Shown: positions 1 to 5,706 of the stretch, in pieces
Position numbering within the stretch: position 1 is the stretch's first letter
Layout of the letters: each line of letters starts with the position of its first letter
Assembly: GCA_050305135.1 (NCBI GenBank)
Contig: JBNLET010000220.1
Location: 1 to 12,877, forward strand
Direction: 5' to 3'
DNA: 12,877 bases
From: Cognatazoarcus sp050305135
GTDB taxonomy: Bacteria; Pseudomonadota; Gammaproteobacteria; Burkholderiales; Rhodocyclaceae
Program-made: the position numbers and the translations under genes
The notes under the pieces: model-generated
Told to the model about the DNA's origin: nothing
Database searches by the model: none
The model's input: the letters and a program-made list of their open reading frames with translations, nothing else

Positions 1-7
1 TCTCGAC

Positions 8-13
8 TGTCAA
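8..13 (-). promoter_or_regulatory. perfect -35 hexamer at the window edge (promoter cut off)
   Basis: The minus strand reads TTGACA here, an exact sigma70 -35 match. The matching -10 would lie outside the window, so the promoter cannot be confirmed. The 12 bases TTGACAGTCGAG also occur at the rplM promoter (4292-4303). It points away from tyrS, towards whatever lies left of the window. Confidence 0.3.
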
Positions 14-53
14 CTCAACCCACCGACGAGACCGCAAAACACCACCACAACCT

Positions 54-85
54 CCCCCTCCCACACCCCCGAAATCCCAACCCCC
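54..85 (-). other. G-quadruplex-type motif with five G-tracts
   Basis: The minus strand has G-runs of 5, 3, 5, 3 and 5 bases (85-81, 78-76, 70-66, 62-60, 58-54). The loops between them are 2, 5, 3 and 1 bases, which fits the classical G3+N1-7 quadruplex pattern with one spare tract. It lies about 12 bases downstream of the predicted start site of the candidate promoter at 104-131, so it would be in that transcript's 5' leader. Folding is an inference. Confidence 0.5.
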
Positions 86-103
86 GGAAGCGCGAAGCCG
101 CGA

Positions 104-131
104 ATTATACACACCACTAGCGCCCACGCAA
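104..131 (-). promoter_or_regulatory. candidate sigma70 promoter, GC-rich discriminator
   Basis: Minus strand: a perfect -10 TATAAT (109-104), a 16-base spacer and a weak -35 TTGCGT (131-126). The bases just after the -10 are GC-rich (TCGCGGC), the discriminator type associated with stringently controlled stable-RNA promoters. It starts just beyond the tyrS stop codon and reads out of the left edge. A second -35 about 120 bases further on (8-13) would give a tandem arrangement like that of rRNA operons. The target gene is not in the window. Confidence 0.45.
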
Positions 132-152
132 GCTCAGCGCGCAAAGTCGCCC

Positions 153-1358
153 TCAAGCCCTCGACAAGGTGATCCGCGCCCAACGGCGCTTGCCGACCTG
201 GGCCACGATCTCGCCCTCGTCGGACAGGACCAGGGCCTTGTCCTCGACCCTCTCGCCGTCGAGCTTGACGGCCCCCTGACCGATCATTCTGAGTCCTTCG
301 GACGTACTGCCGACCAACCCCGCCTGCTTCAGCAAGTTTGCGATCGGCAAGCCATTGGCTTCAATCGTCAGACTTACTGCCGGCATATCCTCCGGCATCG
401 CCCCGCGCTGGAAACGCGCCAGGAATTCCCGCTGCGCTGCCTCGGCGGCGGCCGAGCCGTGGAAGCGGGCGGTCAGCTCATGCGCCAGTTCGAGCTTGAT
501 GTCGCGCGGATTGCGCCCCTGCTCGGCCTGGGAGCGCAAAGCGCCGATCTCGGCCGTGCTGCGCAGCGACAGCAATTCGTAGTAGCGCCACATCAGTTCG
601 TCCGAGACGGACATCAATTTGCCGAAGATCTCGCCGGCCGGCTCGTCGATCCCGATGTAGTTGCCGAGCGACTTGGACATCTTGTTGACGCCATCCAAAC
701 CTTCCAGCAGCGGCATCATCAGAACGCATTGCGGCGTTTGGCCGAAATGCTTTTGCAGTTCGCGCCCCATCAACAGGTTGAAGCGCTGATCGGTTCCGCC
801 CAGTTCGACGTCGGCCTTCAATGCGACCGAGTCGTAGCCCTGGCACAGCGGGTAGAGGAATTCATGGATCGAGATCGACTGGTTGGCCGAGTACCGCTTC
901 GAGAAGTCGTCGCGCTCGAGCATGCGCGCAACGGTCTGCAAGGAGGCCAGCCGAATCATCCCGCCGGCGCCGAGCCCGTTCATCCAGCTCGAATTGAAGC
1001 AGATCTCGGTCCGCTCGGGATCCAGGATCTTGAAGATCTGACTGCGATAGGTCTCGGCATTCGCATCGATCTGCTCGCGGGACAGTGGCGGCCGGGTGGC
1101 GTTCTTGCCGGATGGGTCGCCGATCATGCCGGTGAAGTCTCCGATCAGGAACAGCACGTGGTGTCCGAGGTCCTGGAACTGACGCAGCTTGTTGATCAGC
1201 ACCGTATGGCCCAGATGCAGGTCCGGCGCCGTCGGGTCGAACCCGGCCTTGACGCGCAGAGGTCTGCCCGAGCGGAGCTTGTCGACCAACTCCGATTCAA
1301 GCAGCAAATCGCTCGCTCCTCGTTTGATTACCGTCAAATCCTGTTCGATCTGCTGCAT
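153..1358 (-). CDS. tyrS: tyrosyl-tRNA synthetase (TyrRS)
   Basis: Charges tRNA-Tyr with tyrosine in two ATP-dependent steps in the cytoplasm. The 401-residue protein is a full-length class I synthetase. The Rossmann catalytic domain carries the HIGH-type motif HLGH at residues 48-51, and GGTDQ in the tyrosine/ATP pocket. The second signature is KMSKS at 226-230, the TyrZ-like variant rather than the KFGKT form of E. coli TyrS. The C-terminal portion (roughly 335-395) is an S4-like tRNA-binding domain. The ATG at 1358 is preceded by GGAG nine bases upstream, and the N-terminus matches the family. The gene diverges from the M23 peptidase gene across 77 bases. No obvious terminator follows it; candidate promoters for a left-hand transcript begin about 20 bases after its stop. 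Nothing looks broken. Confidence 0.97.
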   Translation of the reverse strand: MQQIEQDLTVIKRGASDLLLESELVDKLRSGRPLRVKAGFDPTAPDLHLGHTVLINKLRQFQDLGHHVLFLIGDFTGMIGDPSGKNATRPPLSREQIDANAETYRSQIFKILDPERTEICFNSSWMNGLGAGGMIRLASLQTVARMLERDDFSKRYSANQSISIHEFLYPLCQGYDSVALKADVELGGTDQRFNLLMGRELQKHFGQTPQCVLMMPLLEGLDGVNKMSKSLGNYIGIDEPAGEIFGKLMSVSDELMWRYYELLSLRSTAEIGALRSQAEQGRNPRDIKLELAHELTARFHGSAAAEAAQREFLARFQRGAMPEDMPAVSLTIEANGLPIANLLKQAGLVGSTSEGLRMIGQGAVKLDGERVEDKALVLSDEGEIVAQVGKRRWARITLSRA

Positions 1359-1435
1359 TTCCTTACGCTCCGGGGCCGTGCGCCCCCACTACCCGTTTGT
1401 TAAACTCGCGCGATTAACGATGGAGAGAGACACCC

Positions 1436-2749
1436 ATGCGAGAACCCGACGAGCCCGGAATTCTAGCCGATTCGCCGATCCGCGCCCGCTCGCGGACCGG
1501 ACTGCTGCTGGTCGGCCTGGGTCTGTCGCTGGCTTTCGTGTCCGCACTTGCCACCGTTCCGGGGCGCCAGAACGGCCTCGTCGACATTCGCAGCGTCGTT
1601 GAACCCATTGCAGCGCCTGCATTCACCGTGGCGCAGCGTGACGCCGCACCCTTCGTGCGGATCGAACGGATCCAGGCCGGTGACACGCTCAGCAACGTGC
1701 TGGCGAGGGTCGATGCCTCGAGCAGCGAGGTGATCGCCGCGATGACGGCGTCGAAGGCCGGCTCGTCTGCGCTCAGGAGTCTGCGTCCCGGGCGCGCCAT
1801 CAGCGCGACCATCACACCGGAAGGCGTGCTGCAGTCGCTGGCCGTACCGGTCTCCGAGCGAGGCATCTATCGGCTCGAGCGCATCGACGGCAAATTGCAG
1901 GAGGCGTCGGACGAGGACGCCAGCGGCACCCTGACGCGACTCAGTGCCGGCCGGATCTCCAGCAGCCTGTTCGCGGCCGCGGACGCCGCCGGCCTGCCGG
2001 ACGCGGTCACCATGAAGATGGCCGAAATCTTCGGCACCGAGATCGATTTCCACACCGACATCCGCAAAGGCGACGAGTTCAGCGTCCTGTACGAAGCGAA
2101 TACCCGTAACGGTGCCGAAGTGGGCGTCAGCAGGATTCTCGCCGCCGAGTTCGTGAACAGCGGCCGGCGCTATGCGGTCATCCATTTCGTCGACTCGGAC
2201 GGCAACGAGGGCTACTACACGCCGGAAGGCCGCAATCTGAAACAGGCCTTCCTGCGTTCGCCGCTGGAGTTCTCGCGCGTCACGTCGGGCTTCAAGATGC
2301 GCTTCCATCCGATCAAGAAGACTTGGCGCCGGCACACCGGGGTGGATTTCGGCGCTGCCAGGGGCACGGCAATCAAGGCCACATCGAACGGGAAGGTGGC
2401 ATTCGTTGGCAGCAAGGGGGGCTACGGCAACGCCGTCGTGCTTCGCCACCGCAACAAGATCTCCACGCTGTACGCCCACATGAGCCGGTTCGCGCGCGGA
2501 CTGAGGCCGGGACAGTCGGTTTCGCAGGGCGACGTCATTGGATACGTCGGCTCCACCGGCTGGGCCACCGGCCCGCACCTGCACTACGAATTCCGCCGCA
2601 ACAACAAGCCGGTCGATCCGTTGAAGGTTGCCCTGCCCAAGGCCGAACCGCTGGAAAAATCCGAGATGGCGCGCTTCGGCAGCATCGCAGCGGCACGCCT
2701 GGCGCAGCTTGCAACGCTGAACTACGGCCAGGAACTGGCGAGCCGCTGA
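1436..2749 (+). CDS. M23-family peptidoglycan DD-metalloendopeptidase
   Basis: A zinc endopeptidase expected to cut peptide cross-links in peptidoglycan from the periplasmic side (MepM/YebA-like). A short basic N-terminus precedes one membrane segment or uncleaved signal (about residues 22-42). A LysM/OapA-like region (about 78-125) contains the IQAGDTLSNVL stretch, and a middle domain of the kind found before M23 domains spans roughly 175-270. The C-terminal LytM/M23 domain spans about 283-400. Its active site is complete: H300 and D304 (HTGVD), H348 (YAHMS), and H381 and H383 (HLHYEF). The expected zinc ligands are H300, D304 and H383. An intact active site argues for a real enzyme, not an EnvC/NlpD-type activator. 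The start has GGAG ten bases upstream, and an intrinsic terminator follows. Exact substrate preference cannot be read from sequence. Confidence 0.93.
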   Translation: MREPDEPGILADSPIRARSRTGLLLVGLGLSLAFVSALATVPGRQNGLVDIRSVVEPIAAPAFTVAQRDAAPFVRIERIQAGDTLSNVLARVDASSSEVIAAMTASKAGSSALRSLRPGRAISATITPEGVLQSLAVPVSERGIYRLERIDGKLQEASDEDASGTLTRLSAGRISSSLFAAADAAGLPDAVTMKMAEIFGTEIDFHTDIRKGDEFSVLYEANTRNGAEVGVSRILAAEFVNSGRRYAVIHFVDSDGNEGYYTPEGRNLKQAFLRSPLEFSRVTSGFKMRFHPIKKTWRRHTGVDFGAARGTAIKATSNGKVAFVGSKGGYGNAVVLRHRNKISTLYAHMSRFARGLRPGQSVSQGDVIGYVGSTGWATGPHLHYEFRRNNKPVDPLKVALPKAEPLEKSEMARFGSIAAARLAQLATLNYGQELASR

Positions 2750-2791
2750 CAGAAGGCTGCGCCTTTCGGCGCGCCCCCGGGCGGCATGACG

Positions 2792-2823
2792 AAGAGGTGC
2801 CTAGCAGGCGCCTCTTGCGTTTT
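2792..2823 (+). terminator. Rho-independent terminator of the M23 peptidase gene
   Basis: A 10-base-pair stem with one G-U pair (2792-2801 with 2807-2816) closes a 5-base loop and is followed by GCGTTTT. It lies 43 bases after the peptidase stop. The U-tract is only on the plus side, so it mainly serves the peptidase gene; it also lies just beyond the erpA stop on the other strand. A smaller hairpin (GCGCC-TTTC-GGCGC, 2759-2772) precedes it. Confidence 0.75.
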
Positions 2824-2843
2824 CGATCGGTAGACGAGGGCGA

Positions 2844-3194
2844 TCAGGCGCTGAACGACGATCCGCAGCCGCAGGTCGTGGTGGCGTTCGGATTGCGGAT
2901 GACGAACTGGGACCCTTCCAGCCCTTCGGTGTAGTCGATCTCGGCGCCGACCAGATACTGGTAGCTCATCGCGTCGATCAGCAGAGTCACACCGTTCTTC
3001 TCCATCGAGGTGTCGTCCTCGTTGGTGACTTCATCGAACGTGAAACCGTACTGGAAGCCCGAGCAGCCTCCGCCGGTCACGAACACGCGGAGCTTCAGAT
3101 CGGGATTGCCTTCCTCGTCGATCAATTCCTTGACCTTCGAAGCCGCGCTATCCGTGAAGACGAGCGGCGCGGGGATGTCTGCGGCAGTATTCAT
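2844..3194 (-). CDS. erpA: A-type iron-sulfur cluster carrier/insertion protein ErpA
   Basis: Carries Fe-S clusters from the assembly scaffold to apo-proteins; in E. coli it serves IspG/IspH and respiratory enzymes. The 116-residue protein is a complete HesB/IscA-fold domain. The three cluster-binding cysteines are present: C44 in GGGCSGF and C108 and C110 in the C-terminal CGCGSSF. The loop around residues 55-66 (EVTNEDDTSME) and the IDAMSYQYL segment match ErpA better than IscA or SufA, and no isc or suf genes are nearby, which also favours ErpA. AAGGAG lies five bases before the ATG. It has a candidate promoter of its own (3253-3282) and is separated from rpsI by a hairpin at 3335-3364. 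It converges with the M23 peptidase gene. Confidence 0.95.
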   Translation of the reverse strand: MNTAADIPAPLVFTDSAASKVKELIDEEGNPDLKLRVFVTGGGCSGFQYGFTFDEVTNEDDTSMEKNGVTLLIDAMSYQYLVGAEIDYTEGLEGSQFVIRNPNATTTCGCGSSFSA

Positions 3195-3252
3195 GCTTAC
3201 TCCTTGGGGTATTGGCGCGGACGCCGTGCGGGCATCCCACGATCACGTAGAC

Positions 3253-3282
3253 ACTATATAGGGACGCCAAAGCCAAAGCCAA
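3253..3282 (-). promoter_or_regulatory. candidate erpA promoter with tandem TTGGC repeats
   Basis: Minus strand: -35 TTGGCT (3282-3277), then either TATATA (3260-3255, 16-base spacer) or TATAGT (3258-3253, 18-base spacer) as -10. A six-base unit, GCCAAA on the plus strand, is repeated nearly three times at 3266-3283. It offers alternative -35 registers or a repeated protein-binding half-site. The predicted start gives an erpA leader of about 50 bases. Confidence 0.45.
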
Positions 3283-3334
3283 GTGCTGTCCGACGAAGCC
3301 CCGGCTGCCGTTCTCGAACAGACCCCCGGAAACG

Positions 3335-3364
3335 ACGATGCCCCGCACCAAGGCGAGGCATCGT
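3335..3364 (-). terminator. hairpin terminator after rplM-rpsI
   Basis: Perfect 8-base-pair outer stem (3335-3342 with 3357-3364), one C/A mismatch, three more pairs and a 6-base loop (3347-3352). It lies 21 bases after the rpsI stop. Only a short CGTTTCC follows on the minus strand, so it may be a weak or leaky terminator, or an RNA-stabilising hairpin. Confidence 0.55.
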
Positions 3365-3385
3365 GGCTTGCGCAGACAGCTTCGA

Positions 3386-3778
3386 TCAGCGCTTGGAGAA
3401 CTGCTTCCGGCGCCGCGCCTTGCGCAGACCGACTTTCTTCCGCTCGACCTCACGGGCATCGCGGCTGACCAGACCGGCCTTGCGCAGGACACCCTTCAGC
3501 TCGGTGTCGTGATCGATCAGCGCACGCGTGATGCCATGGCGCACGGCACCAGCCTGTCCGGATTCGCCACCACCGGTGACGTTGACCATGACGTCGAAGG
3601 ACGTCTCGTTCTCGGTCAGAACCAGGGGCTGACGCACGATCATGCGGCCCGTCTCGCGCGAGAAGAACTGGTCCAGATCCTTGCCATTCACGACAATCTT
3701 GCCGGAACCCGGCTTCATGAACACACGAGCGACGGCAGTCTTGCGACGCCCGGTGCCATAGTTGTAACTCACCGCCAT
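3386..3778 (-). CDS. rpsI: 30S ribosomal protein S9
   Basis: A structural protein of the small subunit head; its C-terminal tail reaches the P-site tRNA. The S9 family signature YGTGRRKTAVARV is at the N-terminus, and the GGGESGQAGAVRHGI region is in the middle. The basic C-terminus ends in SKR, the conserved tail that touches the P-site tRNA. Two adjacent ATGs exist (3781 and 3778). The second is preferred because it gives MAVSYNYG, the usual betaproteobacterial beginning, and because AGGAG then lies six bases upstream instead of three. The product is 130 residues (131 from the first ATG). It is co-transcribed with rplM, whose stop is 12 bases upstream. Confidence 0.97.
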   Translation of the reverse strand: MAVSYNYGTGRRKTAVARVFMKPGSGKIVVNGKDLDQFFSRETGRMIVRQPLVLTENETSFDVMVNVTGGGESGQAGAVRHGITRALIDHDTELKGVLRKAGLVSRDAREVERKKVGLRKARRRKQFSKR

Positions 3779-3790
3779 CATTGGCTCCTG

Positions 3791-4219
3791 TTAGATCTCG
3801 AGTGCTTTGGGTTGCTGCGCGCTGTGCGGATGCTCACCGCCGGCGTAGCACTTCAGTTTCTTCAGCATTGCGTAGCCGAGCGGCCCTTTCGGCAGCATGC
3901 CCTTGACCGCCTTCTCCAGCACACGGGCCGGGAAACGCTTCTGCATCTTCTCGAAGCTGGTTTCGTAGATGCCGCCGGGGTAACCGGTATGACGGTAGTA
4001 CTTCTTGTCGCGCGCCTTGTCGCCGGTCACGCGAAGCTTCTCGACATTGACGACGACGATGTAGTCGCCGGTGTCCACGTGCGGCGTATAGATGGCCTTG
4101 TGCTTGCCGCGCAGGCGATGGGCCACTTCGGCTGCGAGCCGGCCGAGGACTTTGTCGGTCGCGTCCACGACGAACCAGTCGCGCTGAACCTCGTGCGGCT
4201 TGGCAGAAAACGTTTTCAT
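3791..4219 (-). CDS. rplM: 50S ribosomal protein L13
   Basis: An early-assembling large-subunit protein. The 142-residue product is the normal length. It has the L13 hallmarks: DATDKVLGRLA near the N-terminus, the HTGYPGG motif in the middle, and a C-terminal region with MLPKGPLG and YAGGEHPH. GAGGA lies five bases before the ATG. It is the first gene of the conserved rplM-rpsI operon and has its own promoter at 4274-4303, giving a leader of roughly 48 bases. In some bacteria L13 regulates its own operon through the leader; this leader shows no obvious strong structure. A separate short transcription unit ending in a strong terminator lies just upstream on the same strand. Confidence 0.97.
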   Translation of the reverse strand: MKTFSAKPHEVQRDWFVVDATDKVLGRLAAEVAHRLRGKHKAIYTPHVDTGDYIVVVNVEKLRVTGDKARDKKYYRHTGYPGGIYETSFEKMQKRFPARVLEKAVKGMLPKGPLGYAMLKKLKCYAGGEHPHSAQQPKALEI

Positions 4220-4273
4220 CTTGTTCCTCGAACGGGATTTGGCCGCAACCGGCCCCTAAGCAGAAAGCCGAGA

Positions 4274-4303
4274 ATGGTAGATCAGCCAAAGCTCGACTGT
4301 CAA
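4274..4303 (-). promoter_or_regulatory. rplM-rpsI operon promoter
   Basis: Minus strand: a perfect -35 TTGACA (4303-4298), an 18-base spacer and a -10 TACCAT (4279-4274, four of six). The predicted start is near 4267, about 48 bases before the rplM ATG. It begins 28 bases downstream of the strong terminator at 4331-4359, so rplM does not depend on read-through. The -35 and next six bases are identical to the motif at 2-13. Confidence 0.6.
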
Positions 4304-4330
4304 TGCCTGCAGGCGCCGGGCGCAGGCACC

Positions 4331-4359
4331 AAAAAAAACGCAGCTCGGTGAGAGCTGCG
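4331..4359 (-). terminator. strong Rho-independent terminator
   Basis: Perfect 8-base-pair stem (4339-4346 with 4352-4359), 5-base loop, then eight consecutive T on the minus strand (4338-4331). It is the clearest terminator in the window. No protein gene on the minus strand ends before it: the next minus-strand stop upstream belongs to the transglycosylase gene at 5038. It therefore implies a short non-coding transcript. Confidence 0.88.
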
Positions 4360-4421
4360 CTAAATCCACACCAAAGGAGGAGGGTGGAGGAGACATCGAC
4401 TGGGCCACTGGCGACCCGACT
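4331..4421 (-). ncRNA. candidate small RNA with anti-Shine-Dalgarno loop
   Basis: A self-contained unit: promoter (4429-4457), predicted start at A4421, about 91 bases, then a strong intrinsic terminator. Hand folding gives three hairpins (numbering from 4421). Hairpin 1 pairs 5-9 with 16-20. Hairpin 2 pairs 34-38 with 53-57 and 39-40 with 50-51, bulging U52, and leaves the loop UCCUCCUUU at 41-49. Hairpin 3 is the terminator (63-70 with 76-83). CCUCCUUU equals the anti-Shine-Dalgarno end of 16S rRNA, so the loop could pair with AAAGGAGG-type ribosome binding sites. A second UCCUCC lies at 31-36. Known anti-SD sRNAs with CU-rich loops (for example the CcsR type in Rhodobacter) act by blocking translation start. 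The one AUG in the transcript lacks a ribosome site and its frame does not stop before the terminator. An rplM attenuator is the main alternative. I cannot match it to a named RNA family. Confidence 0.6.
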
Positions 4422-4428
4422 GAGGATG

Positions 4429-4466
4429 ATTATCCCCAAGCCACCCGCTTCCCGCAAGCATTTTTT
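4429..4466 (-). promoter_or_regulatory. promoter of the candidate small RNA, with A-tract upstream
   Basis: Minus strand: -10 GATAAT (4434-4429, five of six), exactly 17 bases of spacer, -35 TTGCGG (4457-4452, TTG kept). An A6 tract (4466-4461) sits three bases upstream of the -35, with a longer AT-rich block behind it (4478-4514). Together these resemble an UP element that raises promoter strength. The predicted +1 is A4421. Confidence 0.55.
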
Positions 4467-4604
4467 GTGCGCTGCACTACAAACTTTTCTATCTGATTAT
4501 AAAATTTATTTATCCCCGCTGACATGACTCGCCTGCCTGTCCGACTGCGCATCCGATTGCGAAATCACCCACAATAGGCGCGATCCACAACAGGGAGAGC
4601 AATC
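4467..4604. other. non-coding region between the small RNA promoter and the OsmC gene
   Basis: The right-hand part of the 385-base gene-free stretch 4220-4604. The left-hand part holds the rplM promoter and the small RNA. Positions 4478-4514 are strikingly AT-rich against the GC-rich surroundings and include a TATAAT on the minus strand (4501-4496) and a TATAAA on the plus strand (4498-4503). Neither has a convincing -35. An OsmC promoter must lie here but I could not assign one. GGGAG at 4594-4598 is the ribosome site of the OsmC gene. Confidence 0.5.
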
Positions 4605-5024
4605 TTGGAATGCACGATCAAGTGGCACGACGGCATGAGCTTCGTGGCCGAGACCGGTTCGGGACACCTGGTGGCAATGGACGGCGCGCCCGAGGCCGGC
4701 GGCCGCAATCTGGCTCCGCGCCCGATGGAAATGTTGCTGGCCGGCGCTGGCGGCTGCACCGCCTTCGACGTGGTGCTGATCCTGAAACGCTCGCGGCAGG
4801 ACGTGCGCGGCTGCAGCGTGCGTTTGGTGGCCGAGCGGGCCGAGACCGACCCCAAGGTGTTCACGCGCCTGCAGTTCATCTACACGCTCACCGGCAAAGG
4901 CCTGAAGCCCGAGACGGTCGAAAGGGCGATCCATCTATCCGCCGAGAAATACTGCTCGGCATCCATCATGCTCGGCAAGACGGCCGAAATCAGCCACGAC
5001 TGGAACATCATCGAGGCGGACTGA
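4605..5024 (+). CDS. OsmC-family protein (YhfA-like)
   Basis: A small alpha/beta protein of the OsmC/Ohr superfamily, whose characterised members reduce organic hydroperoxides with a cysteine pair. The 139-residue product resembles E. coli YhfA in wording and length: PRPMEMLLAGAGGC at residues 38-51, and SAEKYCSASIML at 112-123. The family cysteines are both present (C51 and C117), so peroxidase chemistry is possible. YhfA-type proteins are poorly characterised, so the substrate is open. The start is TTG at 4605, giving MECTIKW, with GGGAG seven bases upstream. The nearest in-frame ATG is codon 11 and would cut the first strand. It is a single-gene unit, converging on the transglycosylase gene with only 13 bases between the stops. 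Confidence 0.9.
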   Translation: MECTIKWHDGMSFVAETGSGHLVAMDGAPEAGGRNLAPRPMEMLLAGAGGCTAFDVVLILKRSRQDVRGCSVRLVAERAETDPKVFTRLQFIYTLTGKGLKPETVERAIHLSAEKYCSASIMLGKTAEISHDWNIIEAD

Positions 5025-5040
5025 AGCGCCGATCGCTTCA
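5022..5040. terminator. palindrome spanning two convergent stop codons
   Basis: TGAAGCG (5022-5028) pairs perfectly with CGCTTCA (5034-5040) around a 5-base loop. The first three bases are the OsmC stop and the last three, read on the minus strand, are the transglycosylase stop. It could act as a short bidirectional terminator or a 3'-end stabiliser for both mRNAs. No U-tract follows on either strand, so termination is uncertain. Confidence 0.4.
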
Positions 5041-5706
5041 ATCGCCCTGCCGCGCCGGATCTTCGGCTTGGGCGGCGATGGCGCTGCGCTCCCAGTGCCA
5101 GTTGCCGCGCCAGGCGCCGAGCACCAGGTTCGGGTAGCGCGGCTTGCCCAGGCTGCCGTTGTAGCGGCCGAGGGCGCGGAACAGATTGCCCTTCTCGATA
5201 TCGAGGTAGTGCCGCAGGATCGTGCAGCCGTAGCGCAGATTCGTGCGCAGGTGGAACAGGTTGTCGTCGGCCGCACCGATCAACCCGGTCCAGAACGGCA
5301 TCACCTGCATGTAGCCGCGGGCCTTGGCGGAGGACACCGCGTATTTCCGGAAGGCGCTTTCGACCTGGATCACGCTCAGTACCAGTTGCGGATCCAGTCC
5401 GGCGCGCTGCGCCTCGTAGTAGACGGTCGTCAACAGCTCCAGCCGGTAGTCCGGGTCGTCCACGTAGCGCTCGAGCCGGGCCGACATGCTGTCGAGCCAC
5501 TGCCGCTTCTCGAGTTCGCTGGCAAAGATCGGTTCGGGCGAAGCGCTGTCGCTGACCGCCTCGTGCAGCGCGGCCTTGACACTCGCGGCCAGCGGTTCGT
5601 ACTGCTGGTTGCCGGCGTTTGCCCGTGTCGTCGGCCACGCGAGGCTCAGCAACACGAGCGCGAGCCAGAGCAACCGACCGCCACGCTCAAAGTTTCTGCA
5701 ACACAC
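5038..5706 (-). CDS. periplasmic lytic transglycosylase, SLT domain
   Basis: Cleaves the MurNAc-GlcNAc bond of peptidoglycan, leaving 1,6-anhydro-MurNAc ends. From the GTG at 5706 it has 222 residues. A signal peptide has basic residues, then LLWLALVLLSLAWP (about 12-25), with likely cleavage after ANA (about 31). The SLT (Slt70-like, family 1) domain covers about 90-190. It shows VIQVESAF with the catalytic glutamate E116, AKARGYMQVMP and the later LGRYNGS. Start choice: GTG 5706 has GAGG nine bases upstream; TTG 5715 (three codons earlier) has no room for one, and TTG 5673 would avoid overlap. At 5706 it overlaps the 3' end of proS by 20 bases, suggesting coupled translation in one transcript. 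No LysM or other wall-binding domain is visible, and the enzyme is short. Confidence 0.88.
   Translation of the reverse strand: MCCRNFERGGRLLWLALVLLSLAWPTTRANAGNQQYEPLAASVKAALHEAVSDSASPEPIFASELEKRQWLDSMSARLERYVDDPDYRLELLTTVYYEAQRAGLDPQLVLSVIQVESAFRKYAVSSAKARGYMQVMPFWTGLIGAADDNLFHLRTNLRYGCTILRHYLDIEKGNLFRALGRYNGSLGKPRYPNLVLGAWRGNWHWERSAIAAQAEDPARQGD

Noticed and set aside
459..1403. Open frame on the plus strand opposite tyrS
   Set aside because: Antisense shadow of tyrS with no domain, signal or ribosome site; the tyrS frame carries both class I motifs.
4374..4392. AAAGGAGG on the plus strand as a ribosome binding site
   Set aside because: No start codon follows at a usable distance and no plus-strand reading frame begins here. 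It is the complement of the sRNA's CU-rich loop.
4331..4396. Small peptide from the AUG inside the candidate sRNA
   Set aside because: No ribosome site precedes the AUG, and the frame has no stop before the terminator, so translation is unlikely.
3834..4457. Minus-strand frame through the candidate sRNA and rplM
   Set aside because: It is out of frame with rplM, crosses a strong terminator and promoter, and resembles no protein.
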